NCBI GenBank assembly: GCA_002451155.1
Contig: DKBG01000292.1
Location: 1-6,991 of the forward strand
DNA length: 6,991 nt
Source: Ignavibacteria bacterium UBA6906
Lineage (GTDB): Bacteria; Bacteroidota; Ignavibacteria; UBA10030; UBA6906
Direction of reading: 5' to 3'
Shown: positions 1 to 6,768 of the stretch, piece after piece
How the letters are laid out: the number at the start of each line of letters is the position of its first letter
Position numbering within the stretch: position 1 is the stretch's first letter
The notes under the pieces: model-generated
Database searches by the model: none
The model's input: the letters and a program-made list of their open reading frames with translations, nothing else
Told to the model about the DNA's origin: nothing
Program-made: the position numbers and the translations under genes

Positions 1-650
1 CCGTACATCATCGTGGCCGTCGTGCGGTACCCGATTTTGTGCGCCTCCCGCATGACGTTGAGCCAGTCAGCACTCGTTCCTTTCAGGTGGGAGATCTTCT
101 TCTTCACACGATCAGACAGGATCTCCGCCCCGCCGCCCGGGATCGTCCGGAGCCCCGCATCCCAGAGCTTCCGGAGCACCTCCGGAACCGTGAGGCCTGA
201 CACGGTCGCCATTCCGAGAATTTCTGAGGTGGAAAAGAAATGCGGGTGGATTTCGGGAACCTCCGCCACCGTGCGGCGGACGAGGTCACAATAATACTCC
301 AGGGGCAACGCGGGATTGACACCCCCCTGAAGCAGAACGGTCGTCACACCTTCCGCGGCGGACTCTCGAAATTTCTCTATCATTTGGTCGACTGAGTGGG
401 TGTATTCGCCCTCGTCGCCAGGATGACGGTAAAACGCGCAGAAGATGCAGTCGATGGTGCAGACGTTTGTGTAATTCGGGTTCGTATCGACGACAAACGT
501 CACCCGCGGATCCGGATTCTTTTGAAACCGGATCTCATTCGCCAGCTCCGCAAGGTCGAGAAGCTCCGCCTCGCGAAGCAGCCTGAGGCCCGTTTCCTGC
601 GTGAGACGCCTCCCCTGACGGATATCCCGATACATCTCCGATAGCTCCAC
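1..650 (-). CDS. mqnC: Cyclic dehypoxanthinyl futalosine synthase MqnC, N-terminal part (cut by window edge)
   Basis: Radical SAM enzyme of the futalosine menaquinone pathway. It cyclises dehypoxanthinyl futalosine to the spiro intermediate that MqnD later cleaves. 216 complete codons are visible; the family is usually about 360-380 residues, so the C-terminal part lies beyond base 1. The 4Fe-4S motif is CTIDCIFC (Cys 64, 68, 71, C-x3-C-x2-C), preceded by NPNYTNVC. Further family marks are LLQGGVNP (about 107-114), PGGGAEIL (171-178) and TTATMMY at the edge. The start chosen is GTG at 650, because GAGGG lies 8 bases upstream inside the end of the preceding gene. An in-frame ATG at 635, with GGAG 9 bases before it, is the alternative. 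It starts 3 bases after the mqnE-mqnA stop and in the same frame, so translational coupling is likely. It is paralogous to the MqnE domain next door. Identity is very secure; only the start is uncertain. Confidence 0.95.
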   Translation of the reverse strand, partial: MELSEMYRDIRQGRRLTQETGLRLLREAELLDLAELANEIRFQKNPDPRVTFVVDTNPNYTNVCTIDCIFCAFYRHPGDEGEYTHSVDQMIEKFRESAAEGVTTVLLQGGVNPALPLEYYCDLVRRTVAEVPEIHPHFFSTSEILGMATVSGLTVPEVLRKLWDAGLRTIPGGGAEILSDRVKKKISHLKGTSADWLNVMREAHKIGYRTTATMMY

Positions 651-653
651 GCC

Positions 654-2528
654 TTAGTCCCTCTCTACTCTGACTTCCTCTGTTTCCTTCAATAGCCGGT
701 CAAACAGCCGAATCGCCTCCCGCTCTCGCTCTCCCAGGCGGTAATTGAATCCTTCCAGGTATTCCTGTGTCTCCGCGTCCGACAGACCCAGGGCCCTGCC
801 GTAGAGGCCCGCCGAAGCGACAAAATCCGGTTCCGATGCCTCTATCGATCTGGCAATCGCCTGCTTGAGTCCTTCTTTGTCATGCACGGCCAGGTGTGGT
901 GCGGCCGCCCATACGGCAAACACGAACGGAAGTTTCTGCCATTCATACCATTCACGGGCAAGGTCATACACGAGTTCAAAGCCGTCCAGGCCGGTTTTGT
1001 TTCGCTTCAGCGCCTCGTCTCCGATCAGGAGGATTGCGTCGTACGGAGAGCAATCATTCACTCCCGCGTGCATCCGCGCAAAGCGCGCCCGGACACCATG
1101 TTTCTTCCTGAGCAGGACATTCAAGAGCTTGACGGACGTTGCGGTGTCGTCGGTGATGCCGATGGTTTTCCCCTCGAGGCCTGCCCATCCTTCTTTCGAG
1201 AAGAGCATCACACTTTTCACCTGGTCGCGCGTCGCGATGCACCATCCAAGGAGGTCAAGCGGCGGTTCACTGGTCAGGTAATCCATGAGGGAGAAGAGTC
1301 CCGCGTCGATCTTCCCGGTCCGGTTCAGCAGCCCCATCCGTCGCGGGGCAACCGGGAGAATTCTGAACGGTCCCGTGTCAAGCATCGCGTAGAACGGAAC
1401 CGAATTCAGATACGGAATCTTTCCTATGATCCTGTCCGCGTGGACCTGCAGCGGGTTGTAAAACACATCCCGTTCAACCGGGATCTTTCCCGCGTCCCGG
1501 ATGATCCGAATGAGCTGGTCCTTGGCAAGCGTCATCGGGGTTACGGCACCCGCGTCATGCGCGATCTTCTCTCCCCCTACGGTACCATCAATATCGTCCG
1601 CCCCAAAGTTGAGCGCAACGGATGCCACTTCCTCGGTCAACATCACCCAGTATGCTTTAACGTGAGGGATATTGTCGAGCATCAATCGCGAGACGGCGAT
1701 TGTCTTCAGATCATCGATGGCGGATGTGAACTGGTCTCTCGGCTTGATCCCTGTCTCTCCGGGCTGAAAGGCAAGAGGAATGAAAGTGAGGAACCCGCCC
1801 GTCTCGTCCTGCAGATCCCTCAGCTTCATCATATGCGTCACTCGCTCTTCCAGCGTCTCGATATGACCATACAGCATCGTGCTGTTCGACGGGATTCCAA
1901 GGCGATGTGCGGTTCTGTGAACATCCAGCCATCCCCTGGCGCCGATCTTCTGATTAAACAGCTGCCGTCGGACACGCTCCGAAAAAATTTCCGCCCCTCC
2001 GCCCGGCATGGTTTTGAGTCCTGCCGCCTTGAGCTGCCGGAGCACCTCCTCAATGCTCATCTTGAACTTCTTGTGGAAGAAGTCGATCTCGACCGCAGTG
2101 AATGCCTTGATATCCGCGTTCGGAAGCTGGTCGTGGATTGCCTGTACGATGCCCAGATATCTCTCCCACGGCCAGTCGGGCGGCATCCCGCCGGTGATAT
2201 GCACCTCCTGGATTTCGGGCGTGAGCATGGAAAGGATTTCTGCCCTGGTCATTTCGTAGGCGCGCGCCTCCCCTTTCCGGGCCGCGAAGTCGCAGAACCG
2301 GCAGGAAAGCACGCACACGTTCGTATGCTCAATTTTCTGATTCAGGACAAAGTACACCGCGTCCCCGCTCATCCTCTGCTGGACATGGTGCGCCATCTTG
2401 CCGAGGGTGATGACGTCTCGCGTCCTGAAAAGCAAAAGCCCATCCTCGAGCGTCAGCCGTTCTCCGCCCTGCACTTTGTCCCAGACTGCCGCGAGATTCC
2501 GGTCCCGGAATCGCGTCGCCTCGATCAT
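654..2528 (-). CDS. mqnE-mqnA: MqnE-MqnA fusion: aminofutalosine synthase plus chorismate dehydratase
   Basis: This 624-residue protein joins two menaquinone enzymes normally encoded separately. Residues about 1-362 are MqnE, the radical SAM aminofutalosine synthase: cluster motif CVLSCRFC (Cys 72, 76, 79), HITGGMPPDWPW (110-121), PGGGAEIF (175-182), TMLYGHIET (217-225), and GADDIDGTVGGEKI (309-322). Residues about 363-624 are MqnA, chorismate dehydratase, which makes 3-[(1-carboxyvinyl)oxy]benzoate, the MqnE substrate. MqnA marks are IGKIPYLNSVPFY (368-380), DAILLIGDEAL (497-507) and LPFVFAVWAA (533-542). The MqnA part starts almost directly after the MqnE end with only a few linker residues and lacks its own start codon. 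Both halves have about normal family length, so both activities are inferred to be intact. The start is ATG 2528, with AAGGG 8 bases upstream. It lies 28 bases after mqnL and 3 bases before mqnC. Cytoplasmic. Domain identities are strong; bifunctionality is inference. Confidence 0.95.
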   Translation of the reverse strand: MIEATRFRDRNLAAVWDKVQGGERLTLEDGLLLFRTRDVITLGKMAHHVQQRMSGDAVYFVLNQKIEHTNVCVLSCRFCDFAARKGEARAYEMTRAEILSMLTPEIQEVHITGGMPPDWPWERYLGIVQAIHDQLPNADIKAFTAVEIDFFHKKFKMSIEEVLRQLKAAGLKTMPGGGAEIFSERVRRQLFNQKIGARGWLDVHRTAHRLGIPSNSTMLYGHIETLEERVTHMMKLRDLQDETGGFLTFIPLAFQPGETGIKPRDQFTSAIDDLKTIAVSRLMLDNIPHVKAYWVMLTEEVASVALNFGADDIDGTVGGEKIAHDAGAVTPMTLAKDQLIRIIRDAGKIPVERDVFYNPLQVHADRIIGKIPYLNSVPFYAMLDTGPFRILPVAPRRMGLLNRTGKIDAGLFSLMDYLTSEPPLDLLGWCIATRDQVKSVMLFSKEGWAGLEGKTIGITDDTATSVKLLNVLLRKKHGVRARFARMHAGVNDCSPYDAILLIGDEALKRNKTGLDGFELVYDLAREWYEWQKLPFVFAVWAAAPHLAVHDKEGLKQAIARSIEASEPDFVASAGLYGRALGLSDAETQEYLEGFNYRLGEREREAIRLFDRLLKETEEVRVERD

Positions 2529-2556
2529 ATACTCATCCCTTCCGGTTCATCATGTC

Positions 2557-4347
2557 TTACGGTTGCCAGTACGATTCCCAGCGCTGATCTACCCGCGCAA
2601 CGACGTCATCCGGCATACTGAGCGCTTTCGGATATCCCCGTTTCCAGGTTGCGTCAATCCCCATGACGCCAGTGTACACAGGGCTGATCCCGATGAGCCG
2701 CTGACCGGTAAAGCACACGTCACGCTCACAGTCAAATCGCGTAAAGACTCCCCATAGGTAGTTTTCCCTCTCCCGGATGTCCACGTCTTCACTGACCGCC
2801 GCCACGATCGCTACCCCTTGAAGTTCCGCCCGCGCGATGAGTTTCCGGACAACCGGCATCCCCTCACCCCGCACCTTCACCAGGAGCATGGTGTCGTGCG
2901 CAAAAGACGCGTCAACGATCCTCCGGTCAAGATTCCGCAGTGCGCGGAGCGCCCGCGCACCCAGCCCGCGGACCTTCCGCCGTGTCTCCGGACGATCCGG
3001 ACGGGTTTTTCGGGTTGCGTCAAGGATCATCTTGCTGCCGAGATTCATGGTGTGACTGGTGAAATCCAGGGTATCGAGAGGAACCCGGGGAATCATCACA
3101 AAATCGAAGTGGGGATCGAAATGGTCACGTATTTCTCTGGCGACTTCATCAAAGTTCCTGACGTTCACGCCCTGAGAAACCAGAACGATGCACTTGGTGA
3201 GCGACAACTGCGACATCCCCATAAGTCCAAGCGCGGTTTTCATTGACTCCTTCGCGTATCGCTGGTCAACTGCGACGACAAGAAGGTTGTGAAAACCCGC
3301 CTCGTAGTAGGCCCACATGTCAGTGATCTCGGCATGAATGAGCCGCACAAGCGGCCCGAGAATGTTCTGTGTCGCATCGCCGAGAAACTTGTCTTCCATG
3401 GGAGGGATGCCCACGACCGTTGCCGGGTACACCGGGTCCCTCCTGTGGGTGAGTGTCTGAATGTGAAAGACGGGGAACTCCGCGGCGTGAGAGTAATGGC
3501 CGAAATGATCCCCGAAGGGACCCTCCAGCCGCCGTTCGCCCGGGTGAACGACTCCCTCCAGTATGAATTCCGCGTGCGCAGGGACATCAATCGGAATGGT
3601 CGCCCCGCGCATGAATTCCATCCGCGAACCCCTGAGGAATCCGGCAAACATCGCCTCATCAATGTTTTCCGGGAGCGCGGCGATCGTTGCGAAGAGCAGG
3701 GCCGGATCCGTGCCCAGCGCGACGGCCAGCGGAAACGGCTGGCCCAATTTCTCCGCCTGGAAAAAGTGAAACCCGCCGCCCTTCTGGATCTGCCAGTGCA
3801 TCCCCGTTGTCTCGCGGTCGAATACATGCATCCGGTACATTCCCATGTTCCGTTTGCCGCTGAGCGGGTCGTATGTCACGACCTGAGGAAGCGTGATGAA
3901 CCGGCCGCCGTCTTCGGGCCAGCAGGTCAGGACGGGGAGCGAATCGAGATCCGGCGTCTCTCGGACCTCCCTCCCCCGGCCGGATCGGACGGACCGGACC
4001 GGTGTGGCAAGGAGACGGCGCATGAACCCGCGATGATGCAGCATCCTTCGCGGTGACGGAGGCGTCATATCGCCGATGAAGCGGATCAGTTCCTCTCCCA
4101 GACGGGCAGGATGGCGCTGCAGCGCCAGCTCGCACCGCAGATCGCTCGCAAAGGCGTTGATGACCAGAGGGTATCGGGAGCCCTTAACGCGTTCGAACCA
4201 GATCGCCTGTTTCCGTTCCCGTATCGCCCGCCGGGCGATCTCCGTGATCTCAAGGTACGGATCCACCTCGACCGTGACGCGATGCAACTCGCCTACCTGT
4301 TCGAGATAGCGAGCAAAATCTTTGAATGTCCGGAAGTCCGTCTTCAT
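2557..4347 (-). CDS. mqnL: UbiD-family menaquinone decarboxylase MqnL
   Basis: UbiD-type prenyl-FMN-dependent decarboxylase. From its operon it is assigned to removing the carboxylate from prenylated 1,4-dihydroxy-6-naphthoate. The visible UbiD signatures are TLPQVVTYDP (152-161), NMGMYRMHVFD (167-177, with the Asn and Arg typical of the cofactor and metal site), EFILEGVVHPGE (260-271) and EGPFGDHFGHYS (275-286). These supply an Arg and acidic residues matching the family Glu-Arg-Glu catalytic set. Further on are MNLGSKMILDATRK (434-447) and, near the C-terminus, FTRFDCERDV and GIDATWKRGYP. At 596 residues it is longer than E. coli-type UbiD (about 500), as in menaquinone-pathway members. The frame is open upstream to 4476, but homology begins at MKTDFRTFKDFARYLEQ, so ATG 4347 is chosen. 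No good Shine-Dalgarno sequence precedes it; coupling to mqnM, which ends 22 bases upstream, would explain expression. Function beyond UbiD family membership is inferred from context. Confidence 0.93.
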   Translation of the reverse strand: MKTDFRTFKDFARYLEQVGELHRVTVEVDPYLEITEIARRAIRERKQAIWFERVKGSRYPLVINAFASDLRCELALQRHPARLGEELIRFIGDMTPPSPRRMLHHRGFMRRLLATPVRSVRSGRGREVRETPDLDSLPVLTCWPEDGGRFITLPQVVTYDPLSGKRNMGMYRMHVFDRETTGMHWQIQKGGGFHFFQAEKLGQPFPLAVALGTDPALLFATIAALPENIDEAMFAGFLRGSRMEFMRGATIPIDVPAHAEFILEGVVHPGERRLEGPFGDHFGHYSHAAEFPVFHIQTLTHRRDPVYPATVVGIPPMEDKFLGDATQNILGPLVRLIHAEITDMWAYYEAGFHNLLVVAVDQRYAKESMKTALGLMGMSQLSLTKCIVLVSQGVNVRNFDEVAREIRDHFDPHFDFVMIPRVPLDTLDFTSHTMNLGSKMILDATRKTRPDRPETRRKVRGLGARALRALRNLDRRIVDASFAHDTMLLVKVRGEGMPVVRKLIARAELQGVAIVAAVSEDVDIRERENYLWGVFTRFDCERDVCFTGQRLIGISPVYTGVMGIDATWKRGYPKALSMPDDVVARVDQRWESYWQP

Positions 4348-4361
4348 TCGCGCGTTCGAAT
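4346..4361 (-). promoter_or_regulatory. Small hairpin covering the mqnL start codon
   Basis: In the minus-strand RNA, ATTCG (4357-4361) pairs with CGAAT (4346-4350) around a 6-base loop. The second arm contains the first two bases of the mqnL ATG. No Shine-Dalgarno sequence is visible in front of this start. The pairing is seen directly; a role in making mqnL translation depend on ribosomes arriving from mqnM is inference, and a 5-bp stem can occur by chance. Confidence 0.25.
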
Positions 4362-4369
4362 TGAATTCG

Positions 4370-4921
4370 TCACGTAAACTCCTCTCCCCGCCACCCTTTC
4401 CCCCCCGGCACACCAAGTTGGCCCAGAACCTTCGACGTGAACGCCCCCACGTACTCATCAACAGATTTCGGCACAAAGTAGAGCGGCGGAGATATCGGCA
4501 TGACTACGGCCCCGTACCCCGAGAGACGCGCACACTGTTCGAGCGTCAGGGTGGACAGAGGTGTCTCCCGCACACACAACACAATCTTTATCCGCTCCTT
4601 GAGGCACACCTGCGCCGTCCGTGTGATCAGTGTTTCGCCGATGCCGGACGCGACCTTGCCAATAGTCGACGTTGAGGCTGGAATCAGGACGAACGCATCG
4701 AAGTGGTTCGATCCCGATGCCATCGGAGCGGTCAGGTCATCGTCGGAGAAGATCCGCTCGACATAGGGTTTCAGGTCTTTTTCACCTATGCCCAGTTCGT
4801 CCCGGAGAAGGACTTTTCCCCACGCACTCACGACGAGATATTTTCTCCCGGGACATTTTTTGAGGAAATCGAGGGCGTAGACTGCCCCGGAGGAGCCGGT
4901 TATGCCGACAACGGTTTTCAC
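4370..4921 (-). CDS. mqnM: UbiX-type flavin prenyltransferase MqnM
   Basis: Makes prenylated FMN from reduced FMN and dimethylallyl phosphate, the cofactor needed by the UbiD-type decarboxylase encoded next. The 183 residues cover the single flavoprotein domain of the family (usually about 185-200). Visible marks are the N-terminal flavin-binding loop GITGSSGAVYA (6-16), PASTSTIGKVASGIGETLITR (81-101), the RETPLS segment (118-123), and PISPPLYFVP (142-151) before a C-terminal helix ending KVLGQLGV. The start is GTG at 4921, and its GTGA overlaps the mqnP stop by 4 bases; GGAG lies 7 bases upstream, inside the end of mqnP. This is a classic translationally coupled junction. It sits directly between mqnP and mqnL, so cofactor maker and cofactor user are expressed together. 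In other contexts the same family serves ubiquinone or phenolic-acid decarboxylation; the futalosine genes here point to menaquinone. Confidence 0.93.
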   Translation of the reverse strand: MKTVVGITGSSGAVYALDFLKKCPGRKYLVVSAWGKVLLRDELGIGEKDLKPYVERIFSDDDLTAPMASGSNHFDAFVLIPASTSTIGKVASGIGETLITRTAQVCLKERIKIVLCVRETPLSTLTLEQCARLSGYGAVVMPISPPLYFVPKSVDEYVGAFTSKVLGQLGVPGGKGWRGEEFT

Positions 4922-5751
4922 GCGTAGACTCCAATAACGACCATGAGCAGCACGACGACTCCCGCCACGGCATTAATGCGGAAGAACGCAAGTTCGACGT
5001 TGTTCGCGTATTGCTGCTCGAGATACAGCAATACACCCGTGCCTGCCAGAAGCGGGAGGGCGAACACTGATAGAGTGGCATACACAAACAGCACGGTCAG
5101 GCACAGAAACGACGCAGCGTGCAGGTATCCTGAGTACCTCAACGCGCGGACGCGTCCGAACCGGACGGGGAACGAGTAGAGCATCTCCTTCCTGTCGAAT
5201 TCCTCATCGAGCGTGGCATAGATGATGTCAAAACCCGCCACCCAGAGGAGGGTGAACAGGGAGAGGATCAACGGAATAACCAGGCCGTCGAGGGACGGAG
5301 AGATGGCAAACCAACCCCCGAGCGGTCCCATCGCGAGGCCCAGACCCACCCCGAAATGTGCCAGCGGCGTGTATCGTTTCATCGTCGGATACACAATGAA
5401 GACAATGAGCGGAATCGGCGACAGTGCGAAACAGAACTCAGAAATCAAGTAGGCCGAGCCGAAGTAAAGCGCCGCCCCGGAGACCGCCACCCAGCCCGCT
5501 TCCCACATCGACATCCGTCCGCTCGGAAGATCCCTGGAGGCCGTCCGGGGATTTCTGGCATCAATCCTCCGGTCGACAATCCGATTGAGCGCGAAGGCAA
5601 CAGTCCTTGCCCCTGTGGCCGCCGTCAGTACAAGTAGAAACAGTCTCATGGGCGGGACCGTTCCCCGAGCCCCGAGCAACAGGCCGGAGTAAATGAGGGG
5701 TAGCGAGAAGAGCGTATGCTCGATCTTGATGAAGGAGAGATATTTCTTCAT
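4918..5751 (-). CDS. mqnP: UbiA-family polyprenyltransferase MqnP
   Basis: Membrane-embedded aromatic prenyltransferase. From its operon it attaches the polyprenyl chain to 1,4-dihydroxy-6-naphthoate before decarboxylation by MqnL. It has 277 residues with repeated hydrophobic segments along its length, as expected of a UbiA protein with several transmembrane helices. Both prenyl-diphosphate/Mg motifs are present: NRIVDRRID (Asn56, Asp60, Asp64; N-x3-D-x3-D) and YATLDEEFD (Tyr178, Asp182, Asp186). The N-terminus KIEHTLFSLPLIYSG and the MGPLGGW segment (141-147) are also typical of 4-hydroxybenzoate-type members. The start chosen is ATG 5751, where homology begins; an in-frame GTG at 5778 would add nine unconserved residues. 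No clear Shine-Dalgarno sequence is seen. It is the first operon gene, preceded by a 190-base gap with a strong stem-loop, so the operon promoter probably lies there. The substrate is inferred from its neighbours. Confidence 0.92.
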   Translation of the reverse strand: MKKYLSFIKIEHTLFSLPLIYSGLLLGARGTVPPMRLFLLVLTAATGARTVAFALNRIVDRRIDARNPRTASRDLPSGRMSMWEAGWVAVSGAALYFGSAYLISEFCFALSPIPLIVFIVYPTMKRYTPLAHFGVGLGLAMGPLGGWFAISPSLDGLVIPLILSLFTLLWVAGFDIIYATLDEEFDRKEMLYSFPVRFGRVRALRYSGYLHAASFLCLTVLFVYATLSVFALPLLAGTGVLLYLEQQYANNVELAFFRINAVAGVVVLLMVVIGVYA

Positions 5752-5844
5752 GGAGTGTGTAGAACATCGGCCGCCCACAGGCGAACATGGGTGGCGTGGA
5801 ACAGCCTATCCCGATTCGTGAGAGTCCGCAATCACAGGTTCCCT

Positions 5845-5872
5845 TGTATAGAATGATACGGCGCACGGACAA
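5845..5872 (-). promoter_or_regulatory. Possible sigma-70-like promoter for the mqn operon
   Basis: On the minus strand, TTGTCC (5867-5872) and TATACA (5845-5850) are separated by 16 bases; each matches four of six bases of the -35 and -10 consensus. A start just downstream would give a leader of roughly 85-90 bases before mqnP. The -35 overlaps one arm of the stem-loop at 5860-5891. The match is modest, and the organism's main promoter consensus is unknown, so this is only a candidate. Confidence 0.25.
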
Positions 5873-5891
5873 CTCATCAACTCCACGCGCC
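5860..5891 (-). other. Stem-loop between the FkbM gene and mqnP
   Basis: In the minus-strand RNA, GGCGCGUGGA (5882-5891) pairs with UCCGUGCGCC (5860-5869) over 10 bp around a 12-base loop. Eight pairs are Watson-Crick and two adjacent ones are G-U. In RNA from the plus strand the same two positions become C-A mismatches, so the fold favours the direction of transcription. It lies about 50 bases after the FkbM stop and about 110 before mqnP. The following bases are U-rich only in part (GUAUCAUUCUAUAC), so it is not a textbook intrinsic terminator. Terminator, processing or mRNA-stability site, or leader element are all possible. The rest of the 190-base gap (5752-5941) holds a 5-bp inverted repeat at 5902-5916 (CCGTC/GACGG) and nothing else I can support. 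Confidence 0.5.
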
Positions 5892-5941
5892 TCACCCCTG
5901 ACCGTCCGAACGACGGCACCTTGCAGTGCACGACGGAGCGT

Positions 5942-6676
5942 TCACGGGCGGTCAAAGGACTTCTTCGCAAAGAGGTAGTCAAGGACCGAGAGCTTCTCAA
6001 TCACCTCATAGCCCTTTTGTGAAAGGAAGGATCCCAATCGTTCAATATTTCGACATTCGATTACCATGTACTTGAAACTGTACTTGTCGAAATCCACTCC
6101 TTTGAGAACATCGAGCTCTGCACCTTCGACGTCAAGAGACAGCAAGTCGATCTGTTTCGGCGCATTACTCTCATCTAAGATTGTCGACAAGGTCTTTGCA
6201 GGAGCCCCGAACCGAAGTGATCTTTGATTGACCTCCAGATCTTCCTTGCCGGAATCCCGAAAGCCTTCTCGATCTTCTATATCCAGATCTAAATCTTCGG
6301 AAAACGACATCGTGTGTGCATACTCGATATCCACATACTTGTCAGCATATCCAAATGGCACACACGCATTGCAGTAGATACTGTTCCCATTTCTATTTCT
6401 GAAGTGCAGACAAGTCAGGAAACGGTGAGGAGAGGGCTCTACCAGAACCCCACGCCACCCCTTGAACAATTCAAAATAGAGAGTATTAGATTGAGTAAAT
6501 CCGTCGTACGCACCCAGTTCGACGAAGAAACCGTTCTCGTAATTGATGTATTTTTTCAGCTTCTTGTCTAAATCGTCTAGCGCAAAATGGCCCCCACGGA
6601 AAATTCTCAACCTCCAGTATCGGAGATGATCCCTGAGCGCCTGTGGCAGATGTTTTCTGAGAAATCTCTTTATCAC
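5942..6676 (-). CDS. FkbM-family SAM-dependent methyltransferase
   Basis: A 244-residue class I methyltransferase of the FkbM family, whose members O-methylate sugars and other glycan or natural-product hydroxyls. Visible motifs are FVELGAYDGFTQSNT (51-65, the SAM-binding loop), GVLVEPSP (76-83, acidic Glu80 at the end of the second strand) and IDLLSLDVEGAELDVLKGV (176-194, the FkbM signature). The N-terminus is basic (MIKRFLRKHLPQALRDHLR) with no clear signal peptide. The start is a GTG at 6676; an AG-rich run (GAGAGAGG) lies about 14 bases upstream, rather far for a ribosome site, so the true start is uncertain. Composition is clearly A+T-richer than its neighbours: bases 6001-6060 contain 25 G/C of 60 by hand count. 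No other glycan gene is in view, so the substrate cannot be named. It probably is not a menaquinone gene; it looks like an acquired gene lodged beside the operon. Confidence 0.9.
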   Translation of the reverse strand: MIKRFLRKHLPQALRDHLRYWRLRIFRGGHFALDDLDKKLKKYINYENGFFVELGAYDGFTQSNTLYFELFKGWRGVLVEPSPHRFLTCLHFRNRNGNSIYCNACVPFGYADKYVDIEYAHTMSFSEDLDLDIEDREGFRDSGKEDLEVNQRSLRFGAPAKTLSTILDESNAPKQIDLLSLDVEGAELDVLKGVDFDKYSFKYMVIECRNIERLGSFLSQKGYEVIEKLSVLDYLFAKKSFDRP

Positions 6677-6768
6677 CGCGACTTCACTTACCTCTCTCAG
6701 AGCTCCCTTCAGAGCCCAGCCTGACAGCCAGACCCTCCGCTGTCTTCAGTGCACCCGTGCGTTTCATG

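Noticed and set aside
396..644. A plus-strand open frame in the left 650 bases
   Set aside because: It is antisense to mqnC, whose radical SAM motif and family signature explain this region fully.
882..2621. A 579-codon open frame on the plus strand, opposite mqnE-mqnA
   Set aside because: It runs in exact codon register antisense to the real gene. Its openness only means that mqnE-mqnA lacks TTA, CTA and TCA codons over this stretch, as expected in a G+C-rich gene. The translation shows no recognisable domain.
3289..4056. A 255-codon plus-strand open frame opposite mqnL
   Set aside because: It is also in antisense codon register with mqnL, and its translation is Arg-, Pro- and His-rich with no family motif.
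4348..4476. N-terminal extension of mqnL from an upstream ATG at 4476
   Set aside because: The extra 43 residues overlap mqnM in another frame, are basic and Gly-rich, and do not resemble the start of UbiD proteins; homology begins at the ATG at 4347.
4370..4921. mqnM has Lys in the C-terminal KVLGQLGV helix where some UbiX proteins have Arg near the phosphate site
   Set aside because: The alignment by eye is uncertain, and I believe Lys occurs at this place in other family members, so it is not evidence of altered function.
5561..5872. Minus-strand open frame overlapping the mqnP start, with upstream ATGs at 5788 and 5767
   Set aside because: It has no ribosome site at the ATGs, and its translation is a shifted reading of the mqnP start region; nothing supports a leader peptide.
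5902..5916. CCGTC-CGAAC-GACGG hairpin after the FkbM gene, as a terminator
   Set aside because: It has only a 5-bp stem and no T-run on either side; the 10-bp stem-loop next to it is the stronger structure.
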